64,000 nt of DNA from Pseudomonas guariconensis (lineage in GTDB: Bacteria > Pseudomonadota > Gammaproteobacteria > Pseudomonadales > Pseudomonadaceae). The notes beneath the pieces are model-generated. The model ran no database searches and was not told where the DNA came from. It was given only the letters and a program-made list of their open reading frames with translations. The stretch spans positions 248,001 through 312,000 of the forward strand of contig NZ_FMYX01000006.1 of NCBI RefSeq assembly GCF_900102675.1, given 5' to 3'. Positions 1 to 8,297 of the stretch are shown one piece after another. Made by a program: the position numbers and the translations under genes. The number at the start of each line of letters is the position of its first letter. The stretch's first letter is position 1.

Positions 1-438
1 ATCGACCTCGGGGCGGGTCACCTCTCCGTGCACCAGCAGCGGCATGCCGGTCTCGGCCAGGGCTTCGAGCGCTGGTGTGATGTTGTCCAGGCTGGTCACC
101 CCCGAGTCGGAGTTGGTCGTGGCGCCGGCCGGGTACATTTTGGCGGCATACACGAATCCGCTGGCCTTGGCCGCGCGGATGTCCTCGGCGCTGGTTCGGT
201 CGGTGAGGTACAGCACCATCAAAGGCTCGAATCGGCTGCCGGCCGGACGTGCGGCCAGGATGCGCTCACGATACGCTCCGGCCTCGGTGGCAGTGCGGAC
301 CGGTGGGACGAGATTGGGCATGATGATGGCGCGGGCGAAGGTGCGCGCCACGTCGCCAACGGTGTGGGGCAGGACGGCACCATCGCGCAGATGGATGTGC
401 CAGTCGTCGGGGCGCAGGAGGGTCAGGCGATCGGACAT
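1..438 (-). CDS. pyrC: dihydroorotase, N-terminal part (cut by window edge)
   Basis: Dihydroorotase interconverts N-carbamoyl-L-aspartate and dihydroorotate in pyrimidine synthesis, in the cytosol. Only the first 146 codons are inside the window; the reading frame is open to base 1. The N-terminus reads [20 protein letters not shown], with the metal-binding His14 and His16 of the HxH motif. Lys100 in AAKMYPAG is the expected carboxylated lysine, and His137 in LLVHGEV is a further metal ligand. These mark the class II (E. coli PyrC-like, about 345-residue) enzyme. It is divergent from motY, the pseudomonad arrangement. The start at 438 is the only good ATG before the motif. Confidence 0.95.
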   Translation of the reverse strand, partial: MSDRLTLLRPDDWHIHLRDGAVLPHTVGDVARTFARAIIMPNLVPPVRTATEAGAYRERILAARPAGSRFEPLMVLYLTDRTSAEDIRAAKASGFVYAAKMYPAGATTNSDSGVTSLDNITPALEALAETGMPLLVHGEVTRPEVD

Positions 439-505
439 TGGGGATTCCAGGCGGGTCGAACTCGTGTGCCAATGCTACCGGAAAACCCTCGTTCGAGCAC
501 GGCTA

Positions 506-532
506 TCAAGTTTTCCTGCCAGCGTCCGATAG
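506..532 (+). promoter_or_regulatory. FliA (sigma-28) type promoter of motY
   Basis: TCAAGTTT (506-513), an 11-base spacer, then TCCGATAG (525-532). The flagellar sigma-28 consensus is TAAAGTTT-N11-GCCGATAA, so 7 of 8 and 6 of 8 bases match at exactly the right spacing. It lies about 37 bases before the motY start codon and points toward it. Assigning it to motY is inference from position and from MotY being a flagellar motor protein. Confidence 0.65.
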
Positions 533-568
533 CTTGCAGGTAAGCCGTCAGAATCAATGGAGCCGCCC

Positions 569-1546
569 GTGCGCCAGCGTTACCTAGCCCTGTTCATCCT
601 GTTTGCCAGCCTGCCGGCCGGGGCATTGACCTTCCAGACTCGCGTGGAGAACGTTACCTGGAACGTCGAAGGGGATCAGTTCGAGTGCCGCCTTGTCCAG
701 CCGATCGACGGTTTCGGTAGTGGTGAGTTCGTGCGTCGGGCCGGTGAGCAGCCGATCTTCCAATTGCGTTCGGACACCAACGCACTGGGAGCCGGCGGTG
801 CGACTTTGCTGGCGGCAGCGGCGCCTTGGCAACCAGGTCGCGGTGATATCAATCTCGGCTCAGTGCGCATGGGCCGCACGGGGGTGTTGTTCACCTCGTC
901 CCAGGGCCAGGCCAGCCGACTGATCAATGGCCTGCTCGATGGTCGCAGCACGGTGGTGCGCAACTACACGGGCGAAGCTGGCAGGCCCATGGAAGTGCGT
1001 GTGCTGCCTGTGAGTTTCGCCAAGGCTTACAGCGACTACCAGGTGTGCGCCAGCAAATTGCTGCCGATGAACTTCGACCAGATTCGCCAGACGCAGGTGA
1101 GCTTCCCCCGTGGGATCGAGCTGGACAGTGCTGCCAGGGCGCGACTGGATGTGATCCTCGATTACCTCAAGGCCGACCCTTCGGTGAATCACATCGAGCT
1201 CGATGGCCATTCCGACAACAGCGGCAATCGGCTGACCAACCGCGACACGTCGAGGCGCCGGGCCCTGGCGGTCGCCGATTACCTCAAGGCCCATGGTGTG
1301 CCACAGGAGCAGATCACCGTGCGCTTCCACGGCGAGCGATACCCGCTCGCGCGCAACAACAGTGCCGCCAACCGGGCGCGCAACCGCCGGGTGAGCATCC
1401 AGCTGGATCGCGTCGCGCCGGTGGAAAAACCCGTGGAAGCCCCCACCGACAAGCCCGCTGGCCAACCGCCAGCGACGCCTCCCGCCACCGCCCCAGCGAC
1501 CCCGGCTGCTGCCGTGGCTGGCCCGCGCACGGGTAAAGCTGTCTGA
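569..1546 (+). CDS. motY: sodium-type flagellar motor protein MotY
   Basis: MotY is a periplasmic ring component around the flagellar motor that helps place or stabilise the stator units. The 325-residue protein has a signal peptide (about residues 1-20, ending near PAGA), a MotY N-terminal domain (about 20-150), and an OmpA-like peptidoglycan-binding domain (about 170-285) with the motif [11 protein letters not shown] and the closing [10 protein letters not shown] segment. The last 40 residues are Pro/Ala-rich. An ATG lies at 557, but the GGAG at 559-562 sits 6 bases before the in-frame GTG at 569, so GTG is the likelier start. The position between pyrC and argG matches motY of P. aeruginosa. 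The upstream FliA-like promoter supports flagellar co-regulation. Confidence 0.85.
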   Translation: MRQRYLALFILFASLPAGALTFQTRVENVTWNVEGDQFECRLVQPIDGFGSGEFVRRAGEQPIFQLRSDTNALGAGGATLLAAAAPWQPGRGDINLGSVRMGRTGVLFTSSQGQASRLINGLLDGRSTVVRNYTGEAGRPMEVRVLPVSFAKAYSDYQVCASKLLPMNFDQIRQTQVSFPRGIELDSAARARLDVILDYLKADPSVNHIELDGHSDNSGNRLTNRDTSRRRALAVADYLKAHGVPQEQITVRFHGERYPLARNNSAANRARNRRVSIQLDRVAPVEKPVEAPTDKPAGQPPATPPATAPATPAAAVAGPRTGKAV

Positions 1547-1578
1547 ATGCGACCGCTGGTCGCGGTCTTGACTGTTCC

Positions 1579-1615
1579 TGTCGCTTTGTCGTCACAAGCT
1601 GTCGCCCCATTGTAA
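1579..1615 (+). promoter_or_regulatory. two ArgR-like half-sites upstream of argG
   Basis: TGTCGC at 1579-1584 and again at 1600-1605 are direct repeats 21 bases apart. The second is followed by N8 and AA, a full match to the Pseudomonas ArgR half-site consensus TGTCGC-N8-AA; the first has CA in place of AA. A possible -10 (TAGAAT, 1634-1639) lies just downstream. Arginine-responsive control of argG is an inference from these matches. Confidence 0.6.
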
Positions 1616-1630
1616 ATATTTCAATGGGGC
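1603..1630. repeat. 9-bp perfect inverted repeat before argG
   Basis: GCCCCATTG (1604-1612) and CAATGGGGC (1622-1630) are perfect reverse complements with a 9-base AT-rich loop. There is no T-run after it, so it does not look like a terminator of motY. It overlaps the second ArgR-like half-site and the presumed promoter. Confidence 0.5.
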
Positions 1631-1674
1631 CGGTAGAATCAACCGCTTTCCGTACAACCCCGTGGAGTGATGGC

Positions 1675-2892
1675 ATGGCGGACGTAAAAAAGGTCGTACT
1701 GGCGTATTCCGGCGGCCTTGATACTTCGGTGATTCTCAAGTGGCTGCAGGATACCTACAACTGCGAAGTGGTGACTTTCACCGCTGACCTGGGGCAGGGC
1801 GAAGAGGTCGAACCGGCCCGCGCCAAGGCTCAGGCGATGGGCGTGAAAGAAATCTACATCGATGACCTGCGCGAAGAATTCGTGCGTGATTTCGTTTTCC
1901 CGATGTTCCGCGCCAACACCGTCTACGAAGGCGAGTACCTGCTGGGTACGTCCATCGCCCGTCCGCTGATCGCCAAGCGTCTGATCGAAATTGCCAACGA
2001 AACCGGCGCCGATGCCATTTCCCACGGTGCCACCGGCAAGGGTAACGACCAGGTGCGCTTCGAGCTGGGCGCCTATGCGCTCAAACCAGGCGTAAAGGTC
2101 ATTGCACCCTGGCGTGAGTGGGATCTGCTGTCCCGCGAGAAGCTGATGGACTACGCCGAAAAGCACGGCATTCCGATCGAGCGCCACGGCAAGAAGAAAT
2201 CGCCGTACTCGATGGACGCCAACCTGCTGCACATCTCCTATGAAGGCGGTGTCCTGGAAGATACCTGGACCGAGCACGAGGAAGACATGTGGCGCTGGAG
2301 CGTGTCTCCGGAAAACGCCCCGGATCAGCCCACCTACATCGAGCTGACCTACCGCAATGGTGACATCGTCGCCATCGACGGCGTCGAAATGACCCCCGCC
2401 ACCGTACTGGCCGAACTTAACCGTATCGGCGGTGCCAACGGCATCGGTCGCCTGGACATCGTCGAGAACCGCTACGTGGGCATGAAGTCCCGCGGTTGCT
2501 ACGAAACCCCTGGCGGCACCATCATGCTCAAGGCTCACCGTGCCATCGAGTCGATCACCCTGGACCGCGAAGTCGCTCACCTGAAAGATGAGCTGATGCC
2601 GAAGTATGCCAGCCTGATCTACACCGGCTATTGGTGGAGCCCGGAGCGTCTGATGCTGCAGCAGATGATCGACGCTTCCCAGGTCAACGTTAACGGTGTC
2701 GTTCGCCTGAAACTGTACAAGGGCAACGTGATTGTCGTAGGGCGCAAGTCGGACGATTCGTTGTTCGATGCCAACATCGCGACCTTCGAGGAAGATGGCG
2801 GTGCCTACAACCAGGCCGATGCCGCGGGCTTCATCAAGCTCAACGCCCTGCGTATGCGCATTGCAGCCAACAAGGGCCGTTCGCTGCTCTGA
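1675..2892 (+). CDS. argG: argininosuccinate synthase
   Basis: Joins citrulline and aspartate with ATP to give argininosuccinate, the penultimate step of arginine synthesis. The 405-residue length is normal. The N-terminus [18 protein letters not shown] carries the PP-loop ATP pyrophosphatase motif SGGLDTS. Further family segments are present, including [15 protein letters not shown] and [17 protein letters not shown]. An upstream in-frame ATG at 1624 is rejected because GGAGTG sits just before the 1675 ATG. It is followed by a strong terminator and preceded by ArgR-like sites, so it is probably a single-gene transcript. Confidence 0.98.
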   Translation: MADVKKVVLAYSGGLDTSVILKWLQDTYNCEVVTFTADLGQGEEVEPARAKAQAMGVKEIYIDDLREEFVRDFVFPMFRANTVYEGEYLLGTSIARPLIAKRLIEIANETGADAISHGATGKGNDQVRFELGAYALKPGVKVIAPWREWDLLSREKLMDYAEKHGIPIERHGKKKSPYSMDANLLHISYEGGVLEDTWTEHEEDMWRWSVSPENAPDQPTYIELTYRNGDIVAIDGVEMTPATVLAELNRIGGANGIGRLDIVENRYVGMKSRGCYETPGGTIMLKAHRAIESITLDREVAHLKDELMPKYASLIYTGYWWSPERLMLQQMIDASQVNVNGVVRLKLYKGNVIVVGRKSDDSLFDANIATFEEDGGAYNQADAAGFIKLNALRMRIAANKGRSLL

Positions 2893-2909
2893 TCTTTGCG
2901 AGCGCCTCG

Positions 2910-2941
2910 AAAACCCCGGCCGTGTGCCGGGGTTTTTTTTG
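2910..2941 (+). terminator. rho-independent terminator of argG
   Basis: AACCCCGGC-CGTGT-GCCGGGGTT followed by eight T residues, starting 18 bases after the argG stop. The convergent gene ending at 2950 may share it. Confidence 0.9.
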
Positions 2942-2949
2942 CCTGGATT

Positions 2950-3411
2950 TCAGGGCTGCTCACGTTTTTCGTTTGTGCCCTCGACATTGATCGAGAGATG
3001 GATGCGAACACCGGTCTCGAGGTTTTCGAGAACCCAACTGCGAGGGAGCGTATGAGGTTGGTTGAGAGCACGCAGAATGTGGGGTTCGACGATCTTGCGT
3101 GTGTCTGGGCCGGAAAGGGTGATGCTCAGGGGCTGTTCTGGCGAGACGTGTTCAGGAGGGGATGAAAGGGAGCTCTGAGGGTCGGTCTTTTCTGCCGTCT
3201 CCGGCAGGGGAGGTTGATACAAAGATTGATTGTTGAAGTTCAAGGTCAGGAAAAACAGCATAGTCAGGAAGAAGGGAAAGCCTACCAGGAACCACGTGTA
3301 GATTTCCTGACTGTTCTCACTGAGAAAAGGCAACGTCGCCAGCGCAGAAGCTTCGATGATGCCTGCAAAGATGGCGATGATAGCCAAGGGGCTGATGGAG
3401 TCTGTTTGCAT
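2950..3411 (-). CDS. hypothetical small inner-membrane protein
   Basis: I do not recognise this 153-residue protein. Residues about 7-30 (ISPLAIIAIFAGIIEASALA) and about 42-62 (TWFLVGFPFFLTMLFFLTL) are two hydrophobic segments, followed by a Pro/Ser-rich soluble tail of about 90 residues. It therefore probably sits in the membrane with a cytoplasmic or periplasmic C-terminus. A longer frame with an ATG at 3495 exists, but neither start has a clear ribosome-binding site; 3411 is chosen because it starts just before the first membrane segment. It is convergent with argG and divergent from the response regulator. Confidence 0.6.
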   Translation of the reverse strand: MQTDSISPLAIIAIFAGIIEASALATLPFLSENSQEIYTWFLVGFPFFLTMLFFLTLNFNNQSLYQPPLPETAEKTDPQSSLSSPPEHVSPEQPLSITLSGPDTRKIVEPHILRALNQPHTLPRSWVLENLETGVRIHLSINVEGTNEKREQP

Positions 3412-3778
3412 GGTGCTTGCCCACGAATGTTTGCCTATCTCTCGCCTGTTTTGGGCCTGATGAAAAGATAGAGCTGTTTCCCGTGGAAGCGACATGACGC
3501 TTCATGTCATCTGCATTTTTCTAAAGTTACCCCGCCTGAATCGAGAATTCCTTCAAGTTAGAAGCGTTATGGAAGTGGGGTTTTATATTGCTTATTGTTA
3601 GTTTTATAGGCGGCGCCTGGGTGCAAAAGTTTTAAGTAACTAGGCTTGTAGGAAAATTCTTTAATTTATGTAGGGGCTCTCTCTGCTTGGTGATGAGCGG
3701 CAATTCGCTGCGCCATAAGGCAGTCAGCTCGGTTATCGTAATGCTTTGGAGTTGTAATAGTGAACCAATGGATGCCGC

Positions 3779-4411
3779 ATGAATAAAGTGCTTATCGTGG
3801 ATGATCATCCGGTAATTCGTCTGGCCGTACGCATGCTGATGGAACGGCACGGGTACGACGTGGTGGCGGAAACCGACAATGGTGTGGATGCCTTGCAATT
3901 GATCCGGGAGCACCTTCCGGACATCGTGATACTCGATATAGGTATTCCGAAGCTGGATGGGCTGGAAGTCATCGGCCGTATGGCATGCATCAGTCCAGGC
4001 AGCAAAGTGTTGGTACTGACCTCGCAGGCGGCGGGACATTTTTCGATGCGTTGCATGCAGGCCGGTGCTGCCGGGTATGTGTGCAAGCAGCAAGACCTGA
4101 CGGAGTTGCTCAGTGCGATCAAGGCCGTGTTGTCTGGATACAGCTATTTCCCCAATCAGGCGCTGCACAAAGCTCGTGGATGCGTGAAGGGCGGCAGCGA
4201 GGAGGAAATGGTCCAGCGCCTCTCCGGCAGAGAGGTGATGGTGTTGAAGGAGCTGGCCAGCGGCAAGAGCAACAAAGAAATCGCCGACAGCATGTTCCTC
4301 AGCAACAAGACGGTGAGCACTTACAAGACGCGTCTATTACTCAAGCTCAATGCCCATTCGCTGGTCGACCTCATCGAGCTCGCCCAGCGCCATGGCTTAT
4401 CCCGTCCCTGA
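3779..4411 (+). CDS. NarL/FixJ-family response regulator (orphan)
   Basis: A 210-residue two-component response regulator. The receiver domain (1-120) has the acidic pocket Asp8-Asp9, the phospho-acceptor Asp53 in VILDIGIP, Thr81 and Lys103. The LuxR-type helix-turn-helix (about 148-205) reads SGREVMVLKELASGKSNKEI then STYKTRLLLKLN. It resembles the EvgA/BvgA/RocA group, whose members control surface structures, but the target cannot be read from sequence. No histidine kinase is next to it. The 280 bases upstream are strikingly AT-rich for this genome, as at many silenced or multiply regulated promoters. Confidence 0.85.
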   Translation: MNKVLIVDDHPVIRLAVRMLMERHGYDVVAETDNGVDALQLIREHLPDIVILDIGIPKLDGLEVIGRMACISPGSKVLVLTSQAAGHFSMRCMQAGAAGYVCKQQDLTELLSAIKAVLSGYSYFPNQALHKARGCVKGGSEEEMVQRLSGREVMVLKELASGKSNKEIADSMFLSNKTVSTYKTRLLLKLNAHSLVDLIELAQRHGLSRP

Positions 4412-4418
4412 AACACGA

Positions 4419-4437
4419 AGCCTCCGCAAGGGAGGCT
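4419..4437 (+). terminator. hairpin after the response regulator
   Basis: AGCCTCC-GCAAGG-style loop-GGAGGCT stem (4419-4425 with 4431-4437), 8 bases after the stop. It lacks a clear T-run, so termination is only probable. It lies between two convergent genes. Confidence 0.45.
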
Positions 4438-4456
4438 ATCTAGGATATCCGACCCG

Positions 4457-4633
4457 TCATAGGTCGTAATCAAAATCGGCGAGTTGCTTTTGCAAACGCC
4501 GCTCCTCGAGAAGGTTGTCGATGGTGCGGCGCTTGCTCAAATTGGTCTTTGCAGGTTCCACCTGAGGCTCTGCGTCGTCTTCCGAGGTGGAAAATTCATC
4601 GTCGATTGACAGCTCGTCTTTATCGGTACTCAT
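4457..4633 (-). CDS. small acidic PA3496-family protein
   Basis: A 58-residue protein, too short for many gene finders, with the ribosome-binding site GGAGTGA ideally placed before the ATG. It starts MSTDKDELSIDDEFSTSEDD (strongly acidic) and ends in a basic, amphipathic segment SKRRTIDNLLEERRLQKQL followed by ADFDYDL. The small gene next to nth in P. aeruginosa (PA3496) has the same position and character, which is why I name that family. No function is known to me; the helical C-terminus could bind a partner protein. Confidence 0.75.
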   Translation of the reverse strand: MSTDKDELSIDDEFSTSEDDAEPQVEPAKTNLSKRRTIDNLLEERRLQKQLADFDYDL

Positions 4634-4737
4634 GAGTCACTCCAAGCCAAGGGGCCGTTGGCCGTCCTTATAGCGAGAAACCCGATTCCGGTAAAAAAGA
4701 TTTTTTCAATCGTGTAGAACCCTTTCTTTCTATTGCA

Positions 4738-5376
4738 TCAATCGTCAGAAGTCTTGTGTTTGTACTCGCACAAGTCTTCGATTCGACAGCTGCCACAGCG
4801 AGGCTTGCGCGCCTGGCATACATAGCGACCATGAAGGATCAACCAGTGATGAGCGTCGAGCAGGTAGTCTCGGGGCACGAACTTCATGAGTTTCTTTTCT
4901 ACCTCCAGCACCGTCTTGCCAGGGGCGATGCCGGTGCGGTTGCTGACCCGGAAAATATGCGTATCAACCGCCATGGCGGGCTGACGGAAAGCGGTATTGA
5001 GCACTACGTTCGCGGTTTTGCGACCCACGCCCGGCAGTGCTTCCAAAGCTTCACGAGTTTGTGGCACTTCGCTGCCGTGGTGCTCAATCAGTAAACGACA
5101 GGTTTCGATGACATTCTTGGCTTTGCTGTTGTAGAGGCCGATGGTCTTGATGTATTCGCTAAGCCCTTCGACACCCAGTGCGTAGATCGCCTCGGGGGTA
5201 TTGGCCACCGGATACAGGCGAGCGGTGGCCTTGTTGACGCTGACGTCCGTTGCCTGGGCGGACAGGATTACGGCGATCAGCAATTCGAAGGGCGTAGTGT
5301 AGGCCAGTTCGGTTTTCGGATCGGGATTGTCTTCGTGCAGCCTGCGAAAAATCTCCAGGCGTTTGGCAGCATTCAT
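4738..5376 (-). CDS. nth: endonuclease III
   Basis: DNA glycosylase/AP lyase that removes oxidised pyrimidines in base excision repair. The 212 residues align with the E. coli enzyme without gaps at the active site: Lys120 in the helix-hairpin-helix LPGVGRKTANVV and Asp138 in MAVDTHIFRV. The C-terminal iron-sulfur loop has the C-x6-C-x2-C-x5-C pattern (CQARKPRCGSCRIEDLC). The frame runs upstream to 5454, but MNAAKRLEIF is the family start. The gene starts 4 bases after the stop of rnfE, so it is the last gene of the rnf run, as in other gamma-proteobacteria. Confidence 0.97.
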   Translation of the reverse strand: MNAAKRLEIFRRLHEDNPDPKTELAYTTPFELLIAVILSAQATDVSVNKATARLYPVANTPEAIYALGVEGLSEYIKTIGLYNSKAKNVIETCRLLIEHHGSEVPQTREALEALPGVGRKTANVVLNTAFRQPAMAVDTHIFRVSNRTGIAPGKTVLEVEKKLMKFVPRDYLLDAHHWLILHGRYVCQARKPRCGSCRIEDLCEYKHKTSDD

Positions 5377-5380
5377 GGGC

Positions 5381-5905
5381 TCAACGGCTTCCTTGACAAC
5401 GTGAGGGGGCAGCCCCCGGATGCAGGCGATTGTACAGGGCCAGCAGCAGGCCAAGCAGCATCAACCCCCCAGGCACAAGGCCCGCCAAATGAAGACCTGG
5501 CCCTGTTGCCAGCCATTGACGACAGGCGCCAAGCAGTACGCATAGCATTGACAGAGCGCTCACGTGAACCGCGAGATAGCGCCACCGCCCCGTGGTGGGG
5601 AGCAGGTAATCTACCGCGAGGCTCTGCACGCTCAGCAAGACCGGGTAATGGCCGAGCGCCAGGGCCAGGGGTAGCGCCCAAGCGTTCAAACTTAATTGCA
5701 GGCAACTGGCCAAACCGGCGAGCAGCAGCAGGCTGGCCAGCAAACGGGGGAGGCCAGTCAGAGTTTTGCGCAGAGGGAGCATCAAGATCTGGTGAGTGAT
5801 GATCATCCCGGCCGCGCAAAGGCCGATCATTATCCCTTGCGCCAGGGTCGAGGTCGCACCGACCAACGTCACCACGCTCACCCCCAGCAATCCGAACCTA
5901 TTCAT
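5381..5905 (-). CDS. rnfE: degenerate Rnf complex subunit E homologue
   Basis: An integral membrane protein of 174 residues, shorter than usual RnfE/RsxE (about 200-230). It has six hydrophobic stretches and ends LLGLLLALYNRLH, matching the family end. The segment SCLQLSLNAWALPLALALG corresponds to the conserved CVQLLMNAY region. The two cysteine sites that bind the membrane [2Fe-2S] cluster in canonical RnfE (in GLCP and TNC motifs) are absent: here the sequence is GLLGVSVV and VLLSVQSLAV. The first 20-30 residues of the family are also missing. ATG at 5905 is preferred over GTG at 5911 because of the GGAGG 9 bases before it. It overlaps rnfG. Confidence 0.75.
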   Translation of the reverse strand: MNRFGLLGVSVVTLVGATSTLAQGIMIGLCAAGMIITHQILMLPLRKTLTGLPRLLASLLLLAGLASCLQLSLNAWALPLALALGHYPVLLSVQSLAVDYLLPTTGRWRYLAVHVSALSMLCVLLGACRQWLATGPGLHLAGLVPGGLMLLGLLLALYNRLHPGAAPSRCQGSR

Positions 5906-6500
5906 GTGCACTTTCCTCCAGCAATGCGGTTCGATGGGTGTCGAAATAGCGCAATGCGTCCTGCAGGGCGTCGATTACCGCGCGTGAGGTGACGGTAGCG
6001 CCTGCCAGCTGGTCGAAGTCCCCTTGATCACGTTTCAATGCCCATCGGCTGGTCTGGGCGTGGCCTGAAAATTGCTCCAACCAATGCACCGCAGGGTCGA
6101 TCAGCCGCGCCCCCAGTCCAGGGCTTTCCTGTTGTTCCAGTACTCGGATGCCCAGCAGACGCCCATCGGGAGCGATCGCGATTGCCAAGATTATCGGGCC
6201 GGCATAACCCTGGACCTGACTGCGCAGCAAGATGGCGCTTGGGCTTGCGCCCAATGTGGCACGGTAGCCGGCGAGTAACTCGCTATGGGGCAGACGGGTA
6301 TCGCGCAGGGCGAGGGGCGCTTGCAGGGGCTGGTTGTCATAGCTGCTGTCAGGAAGCACCGAAAGCCATTGACGGCTTTGCAGCTGTTGCTCGGCTTGCT
6401 GGATGGCCGAGAGCGTCCAATGCCTCCAGATCAATGTCATGCCCAGTGACAAGGCGCCGACCACGACAACCAACAGGACACCACGCGCTGTACGGTTCAT
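5898..6500 (-). CDS. rnfG: Rnf complex subunit G (FMN-binding)
   Basis: RnfG is a periplasm-facing, membrane-anchored flavoprotein of the Rnf/Rsx electron-transfer complex. The 200-residue protein has an N-terminal membrane anchor (about residues 8-24) and an FMN-binding domain. It keeps the flavinylation motif AGATVTS at 167-172, where Thr169 would carry FMN by phosphoester bond. LEQQESPGLGARLIDPAVHW matches the family segment ETPGLG. The start overlaps the rnfD stop by 4 bases (ATGA type). In contrast to subunits A and E, the cofactor site looks intact. Confidence 0.88.
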   Translation of the reverse strand: MNRTARGVLLVVVVGALSLGMTLIWRHWTLSAIQQAEQQLQSRQWLSVLPDSSYDNQPLQAPLALRDTRLPHSELLAGYRATLGASPSAILLRSQVQGYAGPIILAIAIAPDGRLLGIRVLEQQESPGLGARLIDPAVHWLEQFSGHAQTSRWALKRDQGDFDQLAGATVTSRAVIDALQDALRYFDTHRTALLEESAHE

Positions 6501-7468
6501 GGGGCGGCCTGCGTGAGACGTGCGGCGTATCGTTCCAGAGCCGGCACGGCAAGGTTCATCAGCAAGATGGCGAACGCGGTACCGTCGGGGTAGCTACCCC
6601 AGGTTCGGATCAAGTAGATGAGCAGCCCAGTGCCGAAACCGAACAGTAGCCGCGCCGGAGGACTCTTGGGGCCAGACACAGGCTCAGTGGCGATGAAGAA
6701 TGCGGCCAGCATGGTCGAGCCGGAAAACCAGTGCAGCAGCGGCGAGCCATTGGAGTCGGAACCTGATCCGTTCCAGCACAGCAGGCTGAACAGGAACAAT
6801 CCGCCGAGCAAGCCTGCCGGCGTGTGCCAGCTGATGACCTTGCGCTGAAGCAGAAACAGCCCGCCCACCAAAAAACCGACATTCACCCATTCGCTGCTTC
6901 GACCTCCAATCGCGCCGAATCCAGGGTGCTGGGCGAACAGTTCATCGATGGTCAGGCTGCGATTGTGGCGCAGGCCATCGAGCACTGTCGGGGTAGCCCA
7001 GGCGTCGATGTGTCCGGTGCTGGCCCAAAGGCTGTGCAGGCTTTCCATGAGCCCGGGCGAGTGGCCCGGCCATTGGTTCATCTGTAGGGGGAAGCTCAGG
7101 AGCACGAAGGCATAACCGACCATCGCGGGGTTGAAGGGGTTGCGGCCGACCCCGCCAAAAGCGTGCTTGCCAACGCCGATGGCGACGCTTGTGGCGATGA
7201 CCGGCAACCACCAAGGCGCATGGGGGGGGAGTGAGGCGGCCAGCAGTACGGCGGTTACCAATGCGCTTGCATCGGCCAACGTCGGTTGCGCAGGTTGGCT
7301 GCGCAGGGCCAGGAGTAACGCTTCGCAAGCCAGCGCAGTGCTTGCGCAAAACAGCAAGTTGAACAGTACGCCCCAGCCGTGCAGCCAAAGCAGCCCTAGC
7401 AAGCCTGGCACACAGGCCAGCAGCACTTGGCCCATGGCGCTGCGCAAGCGCGGATCAGGCGCGGGCAT
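6497..7468 (-). CDS. rnfD: Rnf complex subunit D
   Basis: Membrane flavoprotein of the Rnf/Rsx complex, 323 residues with eight or more hydrophobic segments. The signature [20 protein letters not shown] (about 101-120) is typical of RnfD/NqrB. In canonical RnfD the FMN-bearing threonine lies in an SGATPL-type motif; the equivalent here is probably [12 protein letters not shown] with Thr159, a changed context. The gene overlaps rnfB by 14 bases and rnfG by 4, so translation is coupled. There is no room for rnfC, which lies between B and D in E. coli and P. aeruginosa. Confidence 0.88.
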   Translation of the reverse strand: MPAPDPRLRSAMGQVLLACVPGLLGLLWLHGWGVLFNLLFCASTALACEALLLALRSQPAQPTLADASALVTAVLLAASLPPHAPWWLPVIATSVAIGVGKHAFGGVGRNPFNPAMVGYAFVLLSFPLQMNQWPGHSPGLMESLHSLWASTGHIDAWATPTVLDGLRHNRSLTIDELFAQHPGFGAIGGRSSEWVNVGFLVGGLFLLQRKVISWHTPAGLLGGLFLFSLLCWNGSGSDSNGSPLLHWFSGSTMLAAFFIATEPVSGPKSPPARLLFGFGTGLLIYLIRTWGSYPDGTAFAILLMNLAVPALERYAARLTQAAP

Positions 7469-8297
7469 GATCCGCCCCGGCCTGAAGGGCGTCGAGGTGC
7501 TGTTGGGCGTCTTTGGCGGCTTTTTCCAGTAGGTTTAACTGGGCGTGCTGCGCCTCGTTCGGTGCGGCGCCGAATGCGCTGCGGGCTTTGTTCAGTTGCG
7601 CGCGGCTCATGGCCGCTGCGATCTTGGCTTGCTTGAGGGCGGCATCGTTGTGGGCGGCCTTTTGTGCCTTGACCCGTTCGATAGCGGCTTTGATCGGGTC
7701 GGATGCGTCGCCACTGGCGGTCGGATTGCTCGCAGCACGCTGGCTGCGTGCCATACGTTCGGCCTGGCGACGTGCTTCCTCGCGCTGCAGTCGGGCATTG
7801 CGTTGTTCGTGGCGATGACGGGCGTGGTCACGACGTTTGGCGCGGGCATCGAGTTGTTCGGCAGTGTGAGCCAGGCCGCCGACGATAGGTACGATCTTGT
7901 CGGGCAGGGGCAGCAGGTCGATACAATCGACCGGGCAAGGCGCCAGGCAGAGGTCACAGCCGGTGCACTCGCTGGCGATGACCGTGTGCATCAGCTTGGC
8001 AGCGCCGACGATGGCATCCACTGGGCACGCCTGGATGCATTTGGTGCAACCGATACATTCGGCCTCGCGAATAAAGGCGACTTGGGGCGGTGCGTTACCA
8101 CGCCCGGTGTCCAGTGCAATGACCGGCACCTTGAGCAGGTTGGCAAGGGCGGCGATGGTTTCGTCGCCGCCGGGTGGGCATTTGTTGATCGCTTCGCCCG
8201 CGGCCAGCCCTTCGGCATAGGGCCGGCAACCGGCATGGCCGCACTTGCCGCATTGGGTTTGCGGCAGCAGGGCATCGATGCGTTGAATCAGACTCAT
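7455..8297 (-). CDS. rnfB: Rnf complex subunit B, anchorless, with RnfC-like tail
   Basis: Iron-sulfur subunit of 280 residues. Cys16, 19, 24 and 40 form the CxxCxxxxC...C [4Fe-4S] site, and two ferredoxin motifs follow: [16 protein letters not shown] and [16 protein letters not shown]. Two oddities: the N-terminal membrane anchor present in E. coli RsxB is missing (the protein starts [20 protein letters not shown]), and after about residue 140 there is a long Ala/Lys/Arg-rich helical tail. The tail part [16 protein letters not shown] resembles the repeats at the C-terminus of RnfC. This suggests a deletion that joined rnfB to the 3' end of rnfC, which is an inference. The start overlaps the rnfA stop (ATGA). 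Confidence 0.85.
   Translation of the reverse strand: MSLIQRIDALLPQTQCGKCGHAGCRPYAEGLAAGEAINKCPPGGDETIAALANLLKVPVIALDTGRGNAPPQVAFIREAECIGCTKCIQACPVDAIVGAAKLMHTVIASECTGCDLCLAPCPVDCIDLLPLPDKIVPIVGGLAHTAEQLDARAKRRDHARHRHEQRNARLQREEARRQAERMARSQRAASNPTASGDASDPIKAAIERVKAQKAAHNDAALKQAKIAAAMSRAQLNKARSAFGAAPNEAQHAQLNLLEKAAKDAQQHLDALQAGADHARA

Noticed and set aside
1639..2580. Open frame of 313 codons opposite argG
   Set aside because: Mirror of a complete argG; no independent support.
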